A stretch of DNA of 64,000 nucleotides from Burkholderiaceae bacterium (GTDB lineage: Bacteria > Pseudomonadota > Gammaproteobacteria > Burkholderiales > Burkholderiaceae_B), in the NCBI GenBank assembly GCA_017983955.1, contig JAGOAJ010000003.1:1-64000 (forward strand), given 5' to 3'. Of this stretch, positions 10,226 through 19,135 are shown piece by piece. The position numbers and the translations under genes were made by a program. Within the stretch, counting starts at the first letter, position 1; each line of letters opens with the position of its first letter. The notes under the pieces were generated by a model. It did no database searches. It had not been told where the DNA came from and saw only the letters and a list, made by a program, of their open reading frames with translations.

Positions 10226-10271
10226 TAGCAATGGAACTGTACACGGTCATGTTTGTTTGCCAAGGGCTGGC

Positions 10272-11642
10272 ATGATAAGGCCTGGGCACGCGCGACTGCT
10301 GGGCTACGCGCTGCCCGTTGTTGCGGTCATAACCTTGACTCTGTTGTTTATTGTGGCCTTAGCGCGCCTGGCTGAAATACAGCAAGACATGCGTAATAAC
10401 GTCAGCGCCAATATGTTGTGGGTGATTACACAGACACAAGCCGAAAGTCTGGTTCTGAGTGCCCAATTGCATGGGGCAGCAGCGGGCAAACCACGGCCCC
10501 AGGAGTTGATTAGGCAATTCGATCTATTGCATAGCCGTTTGCGTTTGCTATCCGCGGGACCTCAGCGCCGTTATCTGGACGACTACAAGCTGTGGCCATT
10601 ATTGTCCGAACCTAGTGAACAGGCCTTGCAGCTGGGACCTTTAATCAAACAGATTGCTGCTGGCCAGGTCGCGCCAGCCGTGGCGCTAGCCGTGTTAGAC
10701 CCCTTAAATTCGCTATTGCGTCAGGTCGCCAGTAGAACCATGATCGCTCAGTGGGAAGAACTGGGTGGGCGTATGGACAGATATCGTGATGCCGTGCTGG
10801 TGATTATCTTTCTAATGATAGGCATAGTTATTTGCAGTCTGATTATTTCAGTACGTATGTTCCTGGCCTTAAGGCGTGATCGTCAGGCCAGAGAAATGAA
10901 GCGCCATGCCGCCCAGCTCGAGGTCGAGTTGGACAGTGAACGTAAAATCAACGAGCTTTACCGTAGTTTCGGGGCCATGGTGTCGCATCAGTTTCGTACG
11001 CCCTTGGCGATTATTGATGCCAGCATGCAGCGTTTGCTACGCATGGGAAATAAGGTTGAACCCGACGAAGTGGCGCGTCGTGTAGGAAAAGTCAGAAAGG
11101 CTACTCAACGGCTTACTCGTCTGATAGACAACACCCTGATTGCCGATCAGTACGTGGATATGGTTAATGTCAGGCTAGAGGCATGTGATTTGGGCTTGCT
11201 AGTGCGCGAAGTCTGTGAATCACAATTGACAATAGCTCCAAATAGCCCGTTGAACATAGATATACAGTCAGCGATGCGAGTTTCCTGCGATCCATCGTTG
11301 GTTGAACACATACTCTTTAATTTCTTGTCCAATGCGGTCAAATATTCCGCACCCGAGGCCACCGTCCATGTACGGGTGTTTCAGGATGGCGACTGGTTAT
11401 GTTGTTCGGTCTCTGATCAGGGCATGGGCGTGGACCAAGATCAGCTGGACCAGGTTTTCGAGCGTTACTTTCGTAGCAGCAAGGTAGCAACCATACAGGG
11501 AACAGGCATAGGCCTGTATGTGGCTCGCAAGCTGGCGTTAATGCAGGGTGGCCAGGTGACGGCGGCGTCTACCGAAGGTCGGGGTTCGGTGTTTACTTTG
11601 TGCTTGCCTGCGGCTAGCACCCATTCTACGGAAAGCTTATGA
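10272..11642 (+). CDS. Membrane sensor histidine kinase
   Basis: This protein of about 456 aa has a first transmembrane helix near residues 10-30, a periplasmic domain of about 130 residues, a second helix near 175-197, then a short coiled coil and a HisKA domain with the phospho-acceptor in MVSHQFRTPLAIIDAS. The HATPase domain shows N box NFLSNAVKYS, G1 SDQGMGV and G2 GTGIGLYVA. ATG 10272 is chosen because an AAGGG ribosome site lies six bases before; a TTG start at 10257 is possible. It overlaps the response regulator by four bases (ATGA). The signal sensed is unknown. Confidence 0.93.
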   Translation: MIRPGHARLLGYALPVVAVITLTLLFIVALARLAEIQQDMRNNVSANMLWVITQTQAESLVLSAQLHGAAAGKPRPQELIRQFDLLHSRLRLLSAGPQRRYLDDYKLWPLLSEPSEQALQLGPLIKQIAAGQVAPAVALAVLDPLNSLLRQVASRTMIAQWEELGGRMDRYRDAVLVIIFLMIGIVICSLIISVRMFLALRRDRQAREMKRHAAQLEVELDSERKINELYRSFGAMVSHQFRTPLAIIDASMQRLLRMGNKVEPDEVARRVGKVRKATQRLTRLIDNTLIADQYVDMVNVRLEACDLGLLVREVCESQLTIAPNSPLNIDIQSAMRVSCDPSLVEHILFNFLSNAVKYSAPEATVHVRVFQDGDWLCCSVSDQGMGVDQDQLDQVFERYFRSSKVATIQGTGIGLYVARKLALMQGGQVTAASTEGRGSVFTLCLPAASTHSTESL

Positions 11643-12715
11643 CCATCAGCGCAGGCGGTTACGACAATAGACCGTTAATTTTATGCATAGAGGACGAGGC
11701 AGATCTACGTGAAGACTTGGTCGATGAGCTGCAGGAAGCGGGCTATGCCGTGATTTCAGCAGCGGATGTACCAGAGGCCTTACAACACCTGCAAGCAGCA
11801 CACCCTGATTTAATACTGTGTGATGTCACCATGCCTGGCATGGATGGTTATGAACTGTTGGACATTGTCAGAGATACTCGCCCCGATTTGGCAGATACGC
11901 CTTTTGTGTTCCTGACCGCGCAAGCATCCCCAGAGCAAGTCGTCCGTGGTAAGCGGGCGGGGGCTGACGATTACTTGGTGAAGCCCGTTGATTTCGATCT
12001 GATGCTGGCCACTATTGCCGCACGGATACAGCAGGTGGCTCGCATACACCAGCGCTTTTCACATGAAACTCAACGACTGCAGCAAACCTTGGCAGGTTTG
12101 CACGAGCAGCAGACGCGCCAAAGGTTTCAGCAGATTGCTCAGGCTTTTGATTACGTAACCACCGGGATAGTGTTGCTGGATAGCCAGATCAGGGTGCAGT
12201 TCGCCAACCGGGCGGCAGGTGAGATGCTGGGCGGGGAGGCCACTTTGCTGGCGGGCCAGAATTTCCCGGTGGCCCATGGGCGGATAGCCAGTGCTTTTCG
12301 ATTAGCATTCGACAGTGTGATAGTGGCAGGAGCTACGGCAGACGATGTGGTGGAGTGCGTCACCTTGCCTAGCTTTGATGGCAAGCATCAGTTGTTGTTA
12401 ATGGTGTGTTCCCTGGCATATAGCCACACACTTGCCGATAGTGACCCGGTGGTTATGGTGATGGCTTGCGATCCGGCTCGCCGTTCGTTGCTGCCAGCCC
12501 ACGCGTTGGCTGGTCTGTTTCAGTTGACGCCTACAGAAGCACAAGTGGCTTGCGCCTTTGCCGAGGGCAAACGCAGTGAACAGATTGCGGATCAGTTTGG
12601 GATATCAGTGACCACCGTGGCGTTTCATAAACGCAACTTATTTCAGAAAACCAGAACCAACCGCCAAGCTGATCTGATTGCACTCTTGCTGACGCTATCC
12701 GTCTTTGATGTTTAG
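11639..12715 (+). CDS. Response regulator: REC, PAS-like and LuxR-type DNA-binding domains
   Basis: The 358-aa protein starts with a receiver domain (about 12-130): acidic pocket IEDEAD, phospho-acceptor Asp in LILCDVTMPGMDG, conserved Thr/Ser in FLTAQAS and Lys in LVKPVDF. A short coiled coil and a PAS-like region (about 160-270, IVLLDSQIRVQFANRAAGEML) follow, then a LuxR-type helix-turn-helix (LTPTEAQVACAFAEGKRSEQIA ... VAFHKRNLF). The PAS-like insertion between receiver and output is uncommon. It is translated in an ATGA overlap with the kinase, so it is almost certainly that kinase's partner. Targets are unknown. Confidence 0.92.
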   Translation: MTISAGGYDNRPLILCIEDEADLREDLVDELQEAGYAVISAADVPEALQHLQAAHPDLILCDVTMPGMDGYELLDIVRDTRPDLADTPFVFLTAQASPEQVVRGKRAGADDYLVKPVDFDLMLATIAARIQQVARIHQRFSHETQRLQQTLAGLHEQQTRQRFQQIAQAFDYVTTGIVLLDSQIRVQFANRAAGEMLGGEATLLAGQNFPVAHGRIASAFRLAFDSVIVAGATADDVVECVTLPSFDGKHQLLLMVCSLAYSHTLADSDPVVMVMACDPARRSLLPAHALAGLFQLTPTEAQVACAFAEGKRSEQIADQFGISVTTVAFHKRNLFQKTRTNRQADLIALLLTLSVFDV

Positions 12716-12853
12716 GCGCGGCTGGCGCGAATATTCTTGATGGCCCCCGTTCGTTTAGACGGTGTTGCCTGAGCTTGCTTCCTCTATCATTGTGTAAGAA
12801 AGTGCTGGTAGTAGTTATACCTGCAACAGACACGGGTTTACAGGAGTCAGGCC

Positions 12854-13894
12854 ATGTGGGATTTTAGTATGGGACGCGCTTTGCGTCTGATGGTGGCAAC
12901 TATGCCCTTTATCGTCTTGCGTTGCACAGTGTACTTTGGCATTGCAGTGGCTTATGTATTGATCACAGGCGTGGGCGCGGGGGTAGGTTGGGGAATAGGT
13001 GGCCTGGGCGATAATAGTTTTCAGGCTTCCGCCACGTTTTGGGGTGGCGCCGCCGGCTTTGGTCTTACTGCAGGGGTGGTGTATTTTCTACGTGAATACA
13101 TACTGTATGTGGTTAAGGCAGGGCATATCGCCGTGCTGGTGCAACTGTTAGACCAGCAACCTATGCCTGAAGGCAAGTCGCAAATTTCCTATGCCAGCAG
13201 CGTAGTCAAACAGCGTTTCGCACAAACCAGTGTCTTGTTTGCGCTGGATCAATTAAGCAAAGGGGTGATCAGGGCGGTGACCGGGCTAGTACAAGGCTTG
13301 ACCTCTTTATTGCCTATCCCTGGGCTGGCGCAAATCATGGGTGTGGTCAGGGCGTTTCTGCGGATAGCCGTGGGTCTGATCGACGAGGTCATCCTGGCCT
13401 ATGCCATACGCACCAATAGTAATAACCCCTGGGCATCGGCGCAGACAGCTTTGGTACTGTATAGCCAAAATGCAAAAAATATGCTCAAGAATGCTGCTTG
13501 GCTGACGCTGATTACCTATGGATTGGCGGCGCTGGTGTTTATCGTCATGTTGGCGCCCGCTGCGGCATTGGTGTATTTGATTCCTGGCGCCTGGTCGGCA
13601 GGCGGCGTAGTTTTTGCGCTGATATTTGCCTGGGCAGTAAAGGCTGCCGTTATAGAGCCTTTCGCAATTGCTTGCTTGCTGCAGGCTTATTTCAAAGTTA
13701 TAGAGGGTCAGACGCCGGACCCTGTCTGGGACGAGCGCCTTAGCGGCGTGTCCAAGAAGTTTGTTACGCTCAAAGAAAGGGCGACAGGCTGGATGGGCGG
13801 CGGGGCGGTTATTGATCCGGTTTTTTCTAATTTATCGGCAGTGCCAGCGGCTAACATTGACGGTGCAATCGCCGCTGACCAGGTGCAGCCATGA
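12854..13894 (+). CDS. Multi-pass membrane protein of unknown function
   Basis: This 346-aa protein was not recognised. It has several hydrophobic segments: two near the N-terminus (VLRCTVYFGIAVAYVLITG and a Gly-rich stretch), one near 75-95, an amphipathic region around 150-180 and two strong ones near 220-275. The C-terminus is hydrophilic. The middle resembles pore-like or scaffold membrane proteins (long helices, AIRTNSNNPWASAQTALVLY). GGAG lies upstream of ATG 12854. It overlaps the next gene, a secreted protein, by four bases; the two are likely one operon and may act together in the envelope. Confidence 0.75.
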   Translation: MWDFSMGRALRLMVATMPFIVLRCTVYFGIAVAYVLITGVGAGVGWGIGGLGDNSFQASATFWGGAAGFGLTAGVVYFLREYILYVVKAGHIAVLVQLLDQQPMPEGKSQISYASSVVKQRFAQTSVLFALDQLSKGVIRAVTGLVQGLTSLLPIPGLAQIMGVVRAFLRIAVGLIDEVILAYAIRTNSNNPWASAQTALVLYSQNAKNMLKNAAWLTLITYGLAALVFIVMLAPAAALVYLIPGAWSAGGVVFALIFAWAVKAAVIEPFAIACLLQAYFKVIEGQTPDPVWDERLSGVSKKFVTLKERATGWMGGGAVIDPVFSNLSAVPAANIDGAIAADQVQP

Positions 13895-14838
13895 GCACGT
13901 TGTCAGCAATCATGATGATGGCAGGGGTGGCGGTTGCTGCGTCGGCTCAGGCCGCATCGCCAGCGGCCATGGGGTTTCTTGAGCAGCATGCCTTGGCCTT
14001 CGTGAAGACGCCCGGCCGCCATCTTGTCGATGCCGACCTTCTAGACGGCGAAAAATATTACACGCAGCAGCGTTTCCCTAAACAAGCAGGGTTGTCCAGG
14101 CCTGACGCTGATTTGGATGCGATTACAAAAAGCATATTGTTGCTGGAAAGCCTAGAGCCACCCTTGCCACGCGCACGCTATCTGGTGACCTACAACTTGG
14201 TCTCACCGCCAGGTTACCCCGACTTTATGCGAGAGCTTGTCGAGGTAACACGTTTCAATATGGGGCCAACGCTACGTCTGGACCTGGCTGGCTCAGTGCC
14301 ACCGGAACACTTGGCGCCACCCGAGGTGTTTGGAGTAGGTCCACACGTCAGTTGGCGGTTTGTCATGGGGCCTGTCATGGGCATGCGGGCGGCGGTTATG
14401 CAGGCCAGTCGTATGGAACTGACCGATGCACAGGCGTCTGACATGACATGTCTTGGCCAGTCGTGTTTGGCGCTGGAAGACCCCGAAGGTCCTGCGGGAC
14501 TCTGGACTACGCCCAGGCTGTATGGATCCATACCTGCACCCGTGTACACCAGCACTGCAGATGGTTTGCCGGTCCCAGCGCGTGTAGCGCAAGAGCTATT
14601 GACCTATGTCGCACCAGACGGTGTACAGGCTATACCGTACCAGGCCAGTCAGCCACGACTAACGTTTGTACTGTCCCAAAATGTGGTGGGTCAGGATGAT
14701 TCATCATCTGGACTGGTCTACGACAGCAATGTGATGGACCATGAGATAGGGGCTGCCTGGATACGGTTCAATCAAGTAGCCGGCATGGCCAAACCGGAAC
14801 TTGAACTGTTAGTGATAAAACGTAAGCGCCAATTCTAA
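13891..14838 (+). CDS. Secreted protein of unknown function
   Basis: The 315-aa product starts with a signal peptide (MMMAGVAVAASAQA-A). The rest is hydrophilic and was not recognised. Two Cys lie close together (MTCLGQSCLALED) and could form a disulfide. The chain mentions no known catalytic motif. Its ATG overlaps the stop of the membrane protein before it, indicating coupled expression. It converges on the hemerythrin gene with nine bases between stops. Confidence 0.75.
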   Translation: MSTLSAIMMMAGVAVAASAQAASPAAMGFLEQHALAFVKTPGRHLVDADLLDGEKYYTQQRFPKQAGLSRPDADLDAITKSILLLESLEPPLPRARYLVTYNLVSPPGYPDFMRELVEVTRFNMGPTLRLDLAGSVPPEHLAPPEVFGVGPHVSWRFVMGPVMGMRAAVMQASRMELTDAQASDMTCLGQSCLALEDPEGPAGLWTTPRLYGSIPAPVYTSTADGLPVPARVAQELLTYVAPDGVQAIPYQASQPRLTFVLSQNVVGQDDSSSGLVYDSNVMDHEIGAAWIRFNQVAGMAKPELELLVIKRKRQF

Positions 14839-14847
14839 TTAGGTGGC

Positions 14848-15396
14848 TTATACAGCCTCTATGCCCCGGCGCTCGCGCATGGCGCGCCCTATAGCGTCCA
14901 GTTCTGTGACGCCTAGCAGCCTGGCTGCCATCGGCAGCAGCTCGTCTTCCTCACGCTGTATGTGTTCGGCGTAAAGGCTGGTAAAGGCGACGACAGTATC
15001 GGCATTTAGCAGGACATTTTCACCGGCAACCACTTTTTCCAGCGTGAGACGTAGCCTGCGCCAGGATCGTTCCAGCTTGCGGTGGTCTTCTATCAGCCCG
15101 TCGGTGATCTCACGTATGCAAACGGCATCAGAACCCGCCATGGATTCCAGCAAGGCCGGGAACAAGTCGGTTTCTTCATCAGCGTGGTGATCTATGGCAG
15201 CGGTATCAAAATACCGCATGATGGCGGTAGCCGCCTTGCGGGCTTGTGAATCGCTGCCATTTTTCTTCAAGTGATCCGTTAGGCGCAATAGTGTCGCGCA
15301 TTGTTTTTCTATGCGTATATGGCAGGCTGCTAGCATTTCCAAAGGCGCCTCGGTGCCGGCTACTGGGCCGGAATATCCGGGAAAGGGTGTTGACAT
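14848..15396 (-). CDS. Hemerythrin HHE-domain protein
   Basis: This 182-aa protein is a four-helix bundle with the non-haem di-iron ligands of hemerythrin-like proteins: HIRIEKQ (helix 1), HHADEETDLFPALLE (helix 2), DHRKLERSW (helix 3) and YAEHIQREEDELLPMA (helix 4). Such proteins bind oxygen, nitric oxide or iron in the cytoplasm, often in stress responses. It is monocistronic as seen here, between convergent and divergent neighbours. The exact role is not determined by sequence. Confidence 0.9.
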   Translation of the reverse strand: MSTPFPGYSGPVAGTEAPLEMLAACHIRIEKQCATLLRLTDHLKKNGSDSQARKAATAIMRYFDTAAIDHHADEETDLFPALLESMAGSDAVCIREITDGLIEDHRKLERSWRRLRLTLEKVVAGENVLLNADTVVAFTSLYAEHIQREEDELLPMAARLLGVTELDAIGRAMRERRGIEAV

Positions 15397-15884
15397 GGGA
15401 GTTCCTTAGTCTAGAGGCAGGCCTTGGTAGGTATGGCTGCGGTATGGCCTTAGTATCACGCTGCATGTTGGGTCTGGCAAGGGGGGCGCTGGATGGTTTC
15501 GTTTCTTTAGCACTATCGGCCGTCAACCGTCAGACTCACTCTGAGCCCCCGCTGCGCGAAAGGCTCTCCCGTGAGTCCAACGTTTGCCCGCCTTATGGGC
15601 TGACACAAGACATCACTGGCGATGCCTCATCGTTAATCAACGAGAGTTAGAAAACTATTCTGAGTCCACGATTAGCCCGTAGTGGTAGGTCCTTACGGGA
15701 GTGCCTTTCGCGCAGCGGGGGCACAGAGTAAGGAGCCTGCCACGTAAGGGCGGATGTACCTACAGGACTAACGACCCAACGCGTAAGAACAACGGTACCT
15801 ACAAGACCAACAACCAGCACCTATGACCACAGTTTCAGATAAAGTAGCATTACTACCTTAACTATTAAAATACGGAGACTTTTT
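15397..15884. other. Non-coding region of 488 bases between hemerythrin and AhpD-like genes
   Basis: Besides the 41-bp inverted repeat, two related 21-mers occur in direct orientation at 15756-15776 and 15795-15815 (18 of 21 identical, starting GTACCTACA). No open frame here looks like a protein. The promoters of the two divergent flanking genes must lie at its ends. Confidence 0.7.
15535..15732. repeat. Inverted repeat with 41-bp arms
   Basis: Arm 15535-15575 and arm 15692-15732 are reverse complements at 37 of 41 positions, separated by 116 bases. The conserved core is GCCCCCGCTGCGCGAAAGGC. The four mismatches are at symmetric places: two near the outer end, two near the inner end. No coding gene is seen between the arms. 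It could be a folded RNA, a remnant of a small non-autonomous mobile element, or a regulatory structure. No target duplication was found. Confidence 0.75.
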
Positions 15885-16487
15885 ATGCCAACTACCAGCC
15901 CCATTTCCGCGTTAGGTGTGCCTGACCCTAGCGATCTTGATCAGGACCTTCAGGATGTATTCCAGGTCTGCCAGGAAAAACTGGGCCTGGTGCCAAATGT
16001 GCTTTCCGCCTACAGCTTGCGCCCTAACAAACTGCGCAACTTCATGGCTACCTATAACGAATTGATGCTGGCCCCTTCAGGCTTAAGCAAACTGGAACGT
16101 GAAATGGTGGCTGTGGTCGTATCCAGCGCCAACCGTTGCTATTACTGCTTGGTGGCCCATGGTCAGGCCGTGCGTAAACTGTCTGGTGACCCTGAACTTG
16201 GTGAAATGCTGGTCATGAACTATAGGGTGGCCAAGCTGGAAGCACGTCAACGCATGATGCTGGACTTTGCCTGGAAGCTGACCGTTACACCGCACTTGAT
16301 AGAAAAAGAAGACCGTGATCAATTGCGTACCGTGGGTTTAAGTTCGGAAGATATTTTTGACTTGTCCGATACCGTGGCTTTCTTCAACTTGTCGAATCGT
16401 ATGGCGATTGCGACCGACATGATGCCCAATCCTGAGTATCACGGTATGGACCGCCCCGAGCCGTTTATCCCGCCAGTAAGAAAATAA
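15885..16487 (+). CDS. AhpD-like peroxidase-related protein (CMD family)
   Basis: The 200-aa protein belongs to the carboxymuconolactone-decarboxylase/AhpD superfamily, subgroup of 'peroxidase-related' enzymes. The redox CxxC-type motif with its His is present in NRCYYCLVAHG. The N-terminus is LGVPDPSDLDQDL, and the C-terminus MMPNPEYHGMDR is typical of the subgroup. AhpD relatives act as thiol peroxidase partners. ATG 15885 has GGAG upstream. It is monocistronic between a large non-coding region and an ABC operon. Confidence 0.88.
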   Translation: MPTTSPISALGVPDPSDLDQDLQDVFQVCQEKLGLVPNVLSAYSLRPNKLRNFMATYNELMLAPSGLSKLEREMVAVVVSSANRCYYCLVAHGQAVRKLSGDPELGEMLVMNYRVAKLEARQRMMLDFAWKLTVTPHLIEKEDRDQLRTVGLSSEDIFDLSDTVAFFNLSNRMAIATDMMPNPEYHGMDRPEPFIPPVRK

Positions 16488-16585
16488 ACGCTGGTTTTTG
16501 ATATATCTATAGAAAAAAACAATCGTTGTAGGCTGGTGCCTGGCTGAGTAAAGTTCGTTATAGCGTTTTGCTTTACCGAACTTAT

Positions 16586-17359
16586 ATGAACCTATCATTT
16601 AGCAATATAGAAAAGCACTTTGGCCAGTTGCCAGTGATACACGATTTTAACTGCGTCGTCGAAACCGGCGAGTTCGTGGCGCTGGTTGGCCCGTCCGGTT
16701 GCGGAAAATCCACTCTATTGCATTTGGCGGCCGGGCTAGAGCTGCCTAACAGTGGCGAACTACGCGCTGACGGTGCGCTGATCGCTGGTCCCAACCCTGA
16801 ACGCATGCTGATGTTCCAGGAGAATGCCTTATACCCTTGGCTGACGCTGGAGCAAAACGTCGGGCTAGCCCTGGAGTTTCAGGGCGTCGCCAAGCGTCAG
16901 GTTAAACAACAGGCTTCTGCCTGGCTGGACAAGGTCAAGCTTACTGGCTTCCAGCATTATTATCCCCAGCAAGTGTCAGGCGGCATGCGTCAGCGCGCCG
17001 CGCTTGCGCGTGCGTTTATCGCCCATCCAAATGCCTTGCTGCTGGACGAGCCCTTTGGCGCGCTTGATGCTTTGACCCGTCTTACCTTGCAAGACGTCTT
17101 GCGTCAGCTGATCCAGGAAACCAAACCTACCGTGCTATTGGTGACTCATGATGTCGATGAGGCCCTGTTCCTGGCTGACAGAGTCTTGGTATTTAGCGCC
17201 AGGCCCGCCGTGGTACTGCAGGAGTTCACCCTAGGTCAGGGTGAAAGAAGCCATGACTTGGCCGAGTTTTCCGATACGCGCCGCGAAATTTTGCAATTAC
17301 TGGGCATACAGGCTCAGCCCCACCATATACATACCTCTCCTCAGGAAGCACACGTATGA
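16586..17359 (+). CDS. ABC transporter ATP-binding protein (nitrate/sulfonate/taurine type)
   Basis: This 257-aa ATPase has Walker A GPSGCGKST, Q loop MFQENALYPW, signature VSGGMRQRAALARA, Walker B LLLDEPFGALD and the switch His in VTHDVDEALFLADRV. The pattern is that of SsuB/TauB-type subunits. ATG 16586 gives a normal N-terminus (MNLSFSNIEKHFGQ); a TTG 18 bases upstream is less likely. Its stop overlaps the binding-protein gene by four bases. It powers import through the permease at 18374. Substrate class (sulfonate, nitrate or similar) is inferred. Confidence 0.93.
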   Translation: MNLSFSNIEKHFGQLPVIHDFNCVVETGEFVALVGPSGCGKSTLLHLAAGLELPNSGELRADGALIAGPNPERMLMFQENALYPWLTLEQNVGLALEFQGVAKRQVKQQASAWLDKVKLTGFQHYYPQQVSGGMRQRAALARAFIAHPNALLLDEPFGALDALTRLTLQDVLRQLIQETKPTVLLVTHDVDEALFLADRVLVFSARPAVVLQEFTLGQGERSHDLAEFSDTRREILQLLGIQAQPHHIHTSPQEAHV

Positions 17360-18354
17360 AAATCGCCCGTTTTGTTATACCCGCGCTGGCCGCGTTGGCC
17401 ATGGCCAGCCAGGCTTATGCCGCCGACACCTTCAAGGTGGGTTATCTACGTGTCATGGATGACGCCCAGGCGATTGCTGCCTACGAAGGCGGTTACTACA
17501 AAAAACATGGTCTGGATGTAGAGCTGATAGAGTTTAAATCCGGCACGGATTTGATCAAGGCCATCGTCGGCGGACAACTGGATAGTGGCGTGTTGGGCTT
17601 TACCAATGCAGCCTCCTGGTCGTCTAAGGGCGCGGATCTTAAGGTGGTAAGTGGAGCCCAGCACGGCTTTCACGCCATCGTGGTGCAGGAAGACTCGGGC
17701 ATCACCGATGTCGCTGGCCTAAAAGGCCATACGCTTGCATCGCAAAAAGAAGGTAGCACAGCCGATACGGTGCTTAGGGGCGTGGTGCTTAAAAACGCAG
17801 GACTGACGCCGGAAGACCTGACGATTATGGGTGTCAGTCCACAGGTGGCTGTCCAGTCGCTGGTAGGCAAGCGCGTGGATGCCGCTTTTTTGTTCGAGCC
17901 GCAAGCCCGTATCGCCCAGTTGATTGCACCGGTGAAACAGATTTATGAGATTGGCGCGGTCTGGCCTTTTCCTTGCATGGTGGTGATCACGTCTGGCGAC
18001 ACCCTGAAAAAGCGTAAGGAAGATGTCTGGAAGTCCCTGGATGCCCAGCGTGAAGCCATAGAGTTGTTGCAAAACAAACCTGATGAGGCCGCGAAGTTGA
18101 TCGCCAGCTACTTTATTGCTGAGCCCACACTGAAAACTTTGAAGCACGGTGAAATTCCACGTGAACAAGTGATCAGCGATGCGATTAAAAGCCAGACGTT
18201 CAGCGCTATTCTGACCAAGCAAGAGCAAGATCGCATGCAGGAAATTGCCGACATCATGCAAGAGCAGGGCGCACTGAAAACCCGCGATGGTTCTACCTTT
18301 GATGTCAGCTCCATTGTTGACCTTAGCTGGCAGCAAGAACGCAAATTGTATTGA
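17356..18354 (+). CDS. ABC transporter periplasmic binding protein (NMT1/SsuA-like)
   Basis: This 332-aa protein has a signal peptide ending QAYA-A and then the NMT1/SsuA/TauA fold: FKVGYLRVMDDAQAIAAYEG, YYKKHGLDVELIEFKSG, and ALQ-like motifs around LVGKRVDAAFLFEPQA. Such proteins bind sulfonates, nitrate, thiamine precursors or related small molecules. It is translated with the ATPase (ATGA overlap) and followed by the permease. The ligand cannot be assigned from the sequence. Confidence 0.92.
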   Translation: MKIARFVIPALAALAMASQAYAADTFKVGYLRVMDDAQAIAAYEGGYYKKHGLDVELIEFKSGTDLIKAIVGGQLDSGVLGFTNAASWSSKGADLKVVSGAQHGFHAIVVQEDSGITDVAGLKGHTLASQKEGSTADTVLRGVVLKNAGLTPEDLTIMGVSPQVAVQSLVGKRVDAAFLFEPQARIAQLIAPVKQIYEIGAVWPFPCMVVITSGDTLKKRKEDVWKSLDAQREAIELLQNKPDEAAKLIASYFIAEPTLKTLKHGEIPREQVISDAIKSQTFSAILTKQEQDRMQEIADIMQEQGALKTRDGSTFDVSSIVDLSWQQERKLY

Positions 18355-18373
18355 TGTTGTAGCGAGTAATTAA

Positions 18374-19135
18374 ATGCCTCTTTCTGGGTATAAAAAGAAG
18401 ACCGCCATGGTGGTTGCCGTGGCGGCGATTTTGTTATTGTGGCAAGTAGCTGCTTGGTTTTTGCCTGCCTTTCTGATGCCCGGCGTGCCCACCGTGATGC
18501 AGCGCTTGGCTCAGGACATACAGTCTGCAGAATTCCGCGCTGTGCTGGCAGGTAGCTTGGGACGGCTGGGCGTGGGCTATGGTATTGCGCTGTTGTTTGG
18601 GGTCGGCTTTGGCCTAATAGGCGCGGTGCTATTTTTCTTTCGGGAAGTACTGAAGTCCGCGATCATTATTTTGCAGTCCATACCGTCCATAGCCTGGGTG
18701 CCCTTGTTCCTGATACTGATGGGTTTTGGTAACGTACCAATTATTGTGGTTATTGCCTTGGCGGCATTTTTCCCCGCTGCGTTGTCGGTTATGAACGCGA
18801 CGGAAAGTGTACTGAAGGTGCACGTTGCAGTGGCCAGAGTCATGGGGGCCAGTCGCTGGGCCATGATACGTCGAGTCTACTTACCGGCAGTGATGCCTGA
18901 ATTGATTACCGGTGCCCAACTGGCTTTTGGTAATGCCTGGCGAGCCTTGATTTCGGCAGAAATGCTGATAGGTTTTGGGCAGGGGCTAGGGCGTTCCTTG
19001 GCTTATGCCGGTGAAACGGCTGACATGGTGGGTGTCATGGCCAATATCCTGACGATAGCCATCTTGGCGACCCTGATAGACCAGGTCATCCTGGAAAATC
19101 TGAAACGTTATTTACTGCGTTATCACTATGTCTAA
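18374..19135 (+). CDS. ABC transporter permease (SsuC/TauC type)
   Basis: This 253-aa inner-membrane protein has about six transmembrane helices and the cytoplasmic EAA loop that contacts the ATPase (VARVMGASRWAMIRRVYLPAVMPELITG). The arrangement matches SsuC/TauC permeases. It is in the operon ATPase-binding protein-permease-extra binding protein and overlaps the last gene by eight bases. It probably works as a homodimer. Confidence 0.93.
   Translation: MPLSGYKKKTAMVVAVAAILLLWQVAAWFLPAFLMPGVPTVMQRLAQDIQSAEFRAVLAGSLGRLGVGYGIALLFGVGFGLIGAVLFFFREVLKSAIIILQSIPSIAWVPLFLILMGFGNVPIIVVIALAAFFPAALSVMNATESVLKVHVAVARVMGASRWAMIRRVYLPAVMPELITGAQLAFGNAWRALISAEMLIGFGQGLGRSLAYAGETADMVGVMANILTIAILATLIDQVILENLKRYLLRYHYV

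Noticed and set aside
15246..15650. 134-codon open frame across the inverted repeat
   Set aside because: It starts inside the hemerythrin gene on the other strand, has no ribosome site, and reads through repeat arms; the product has no protein-like pattern.
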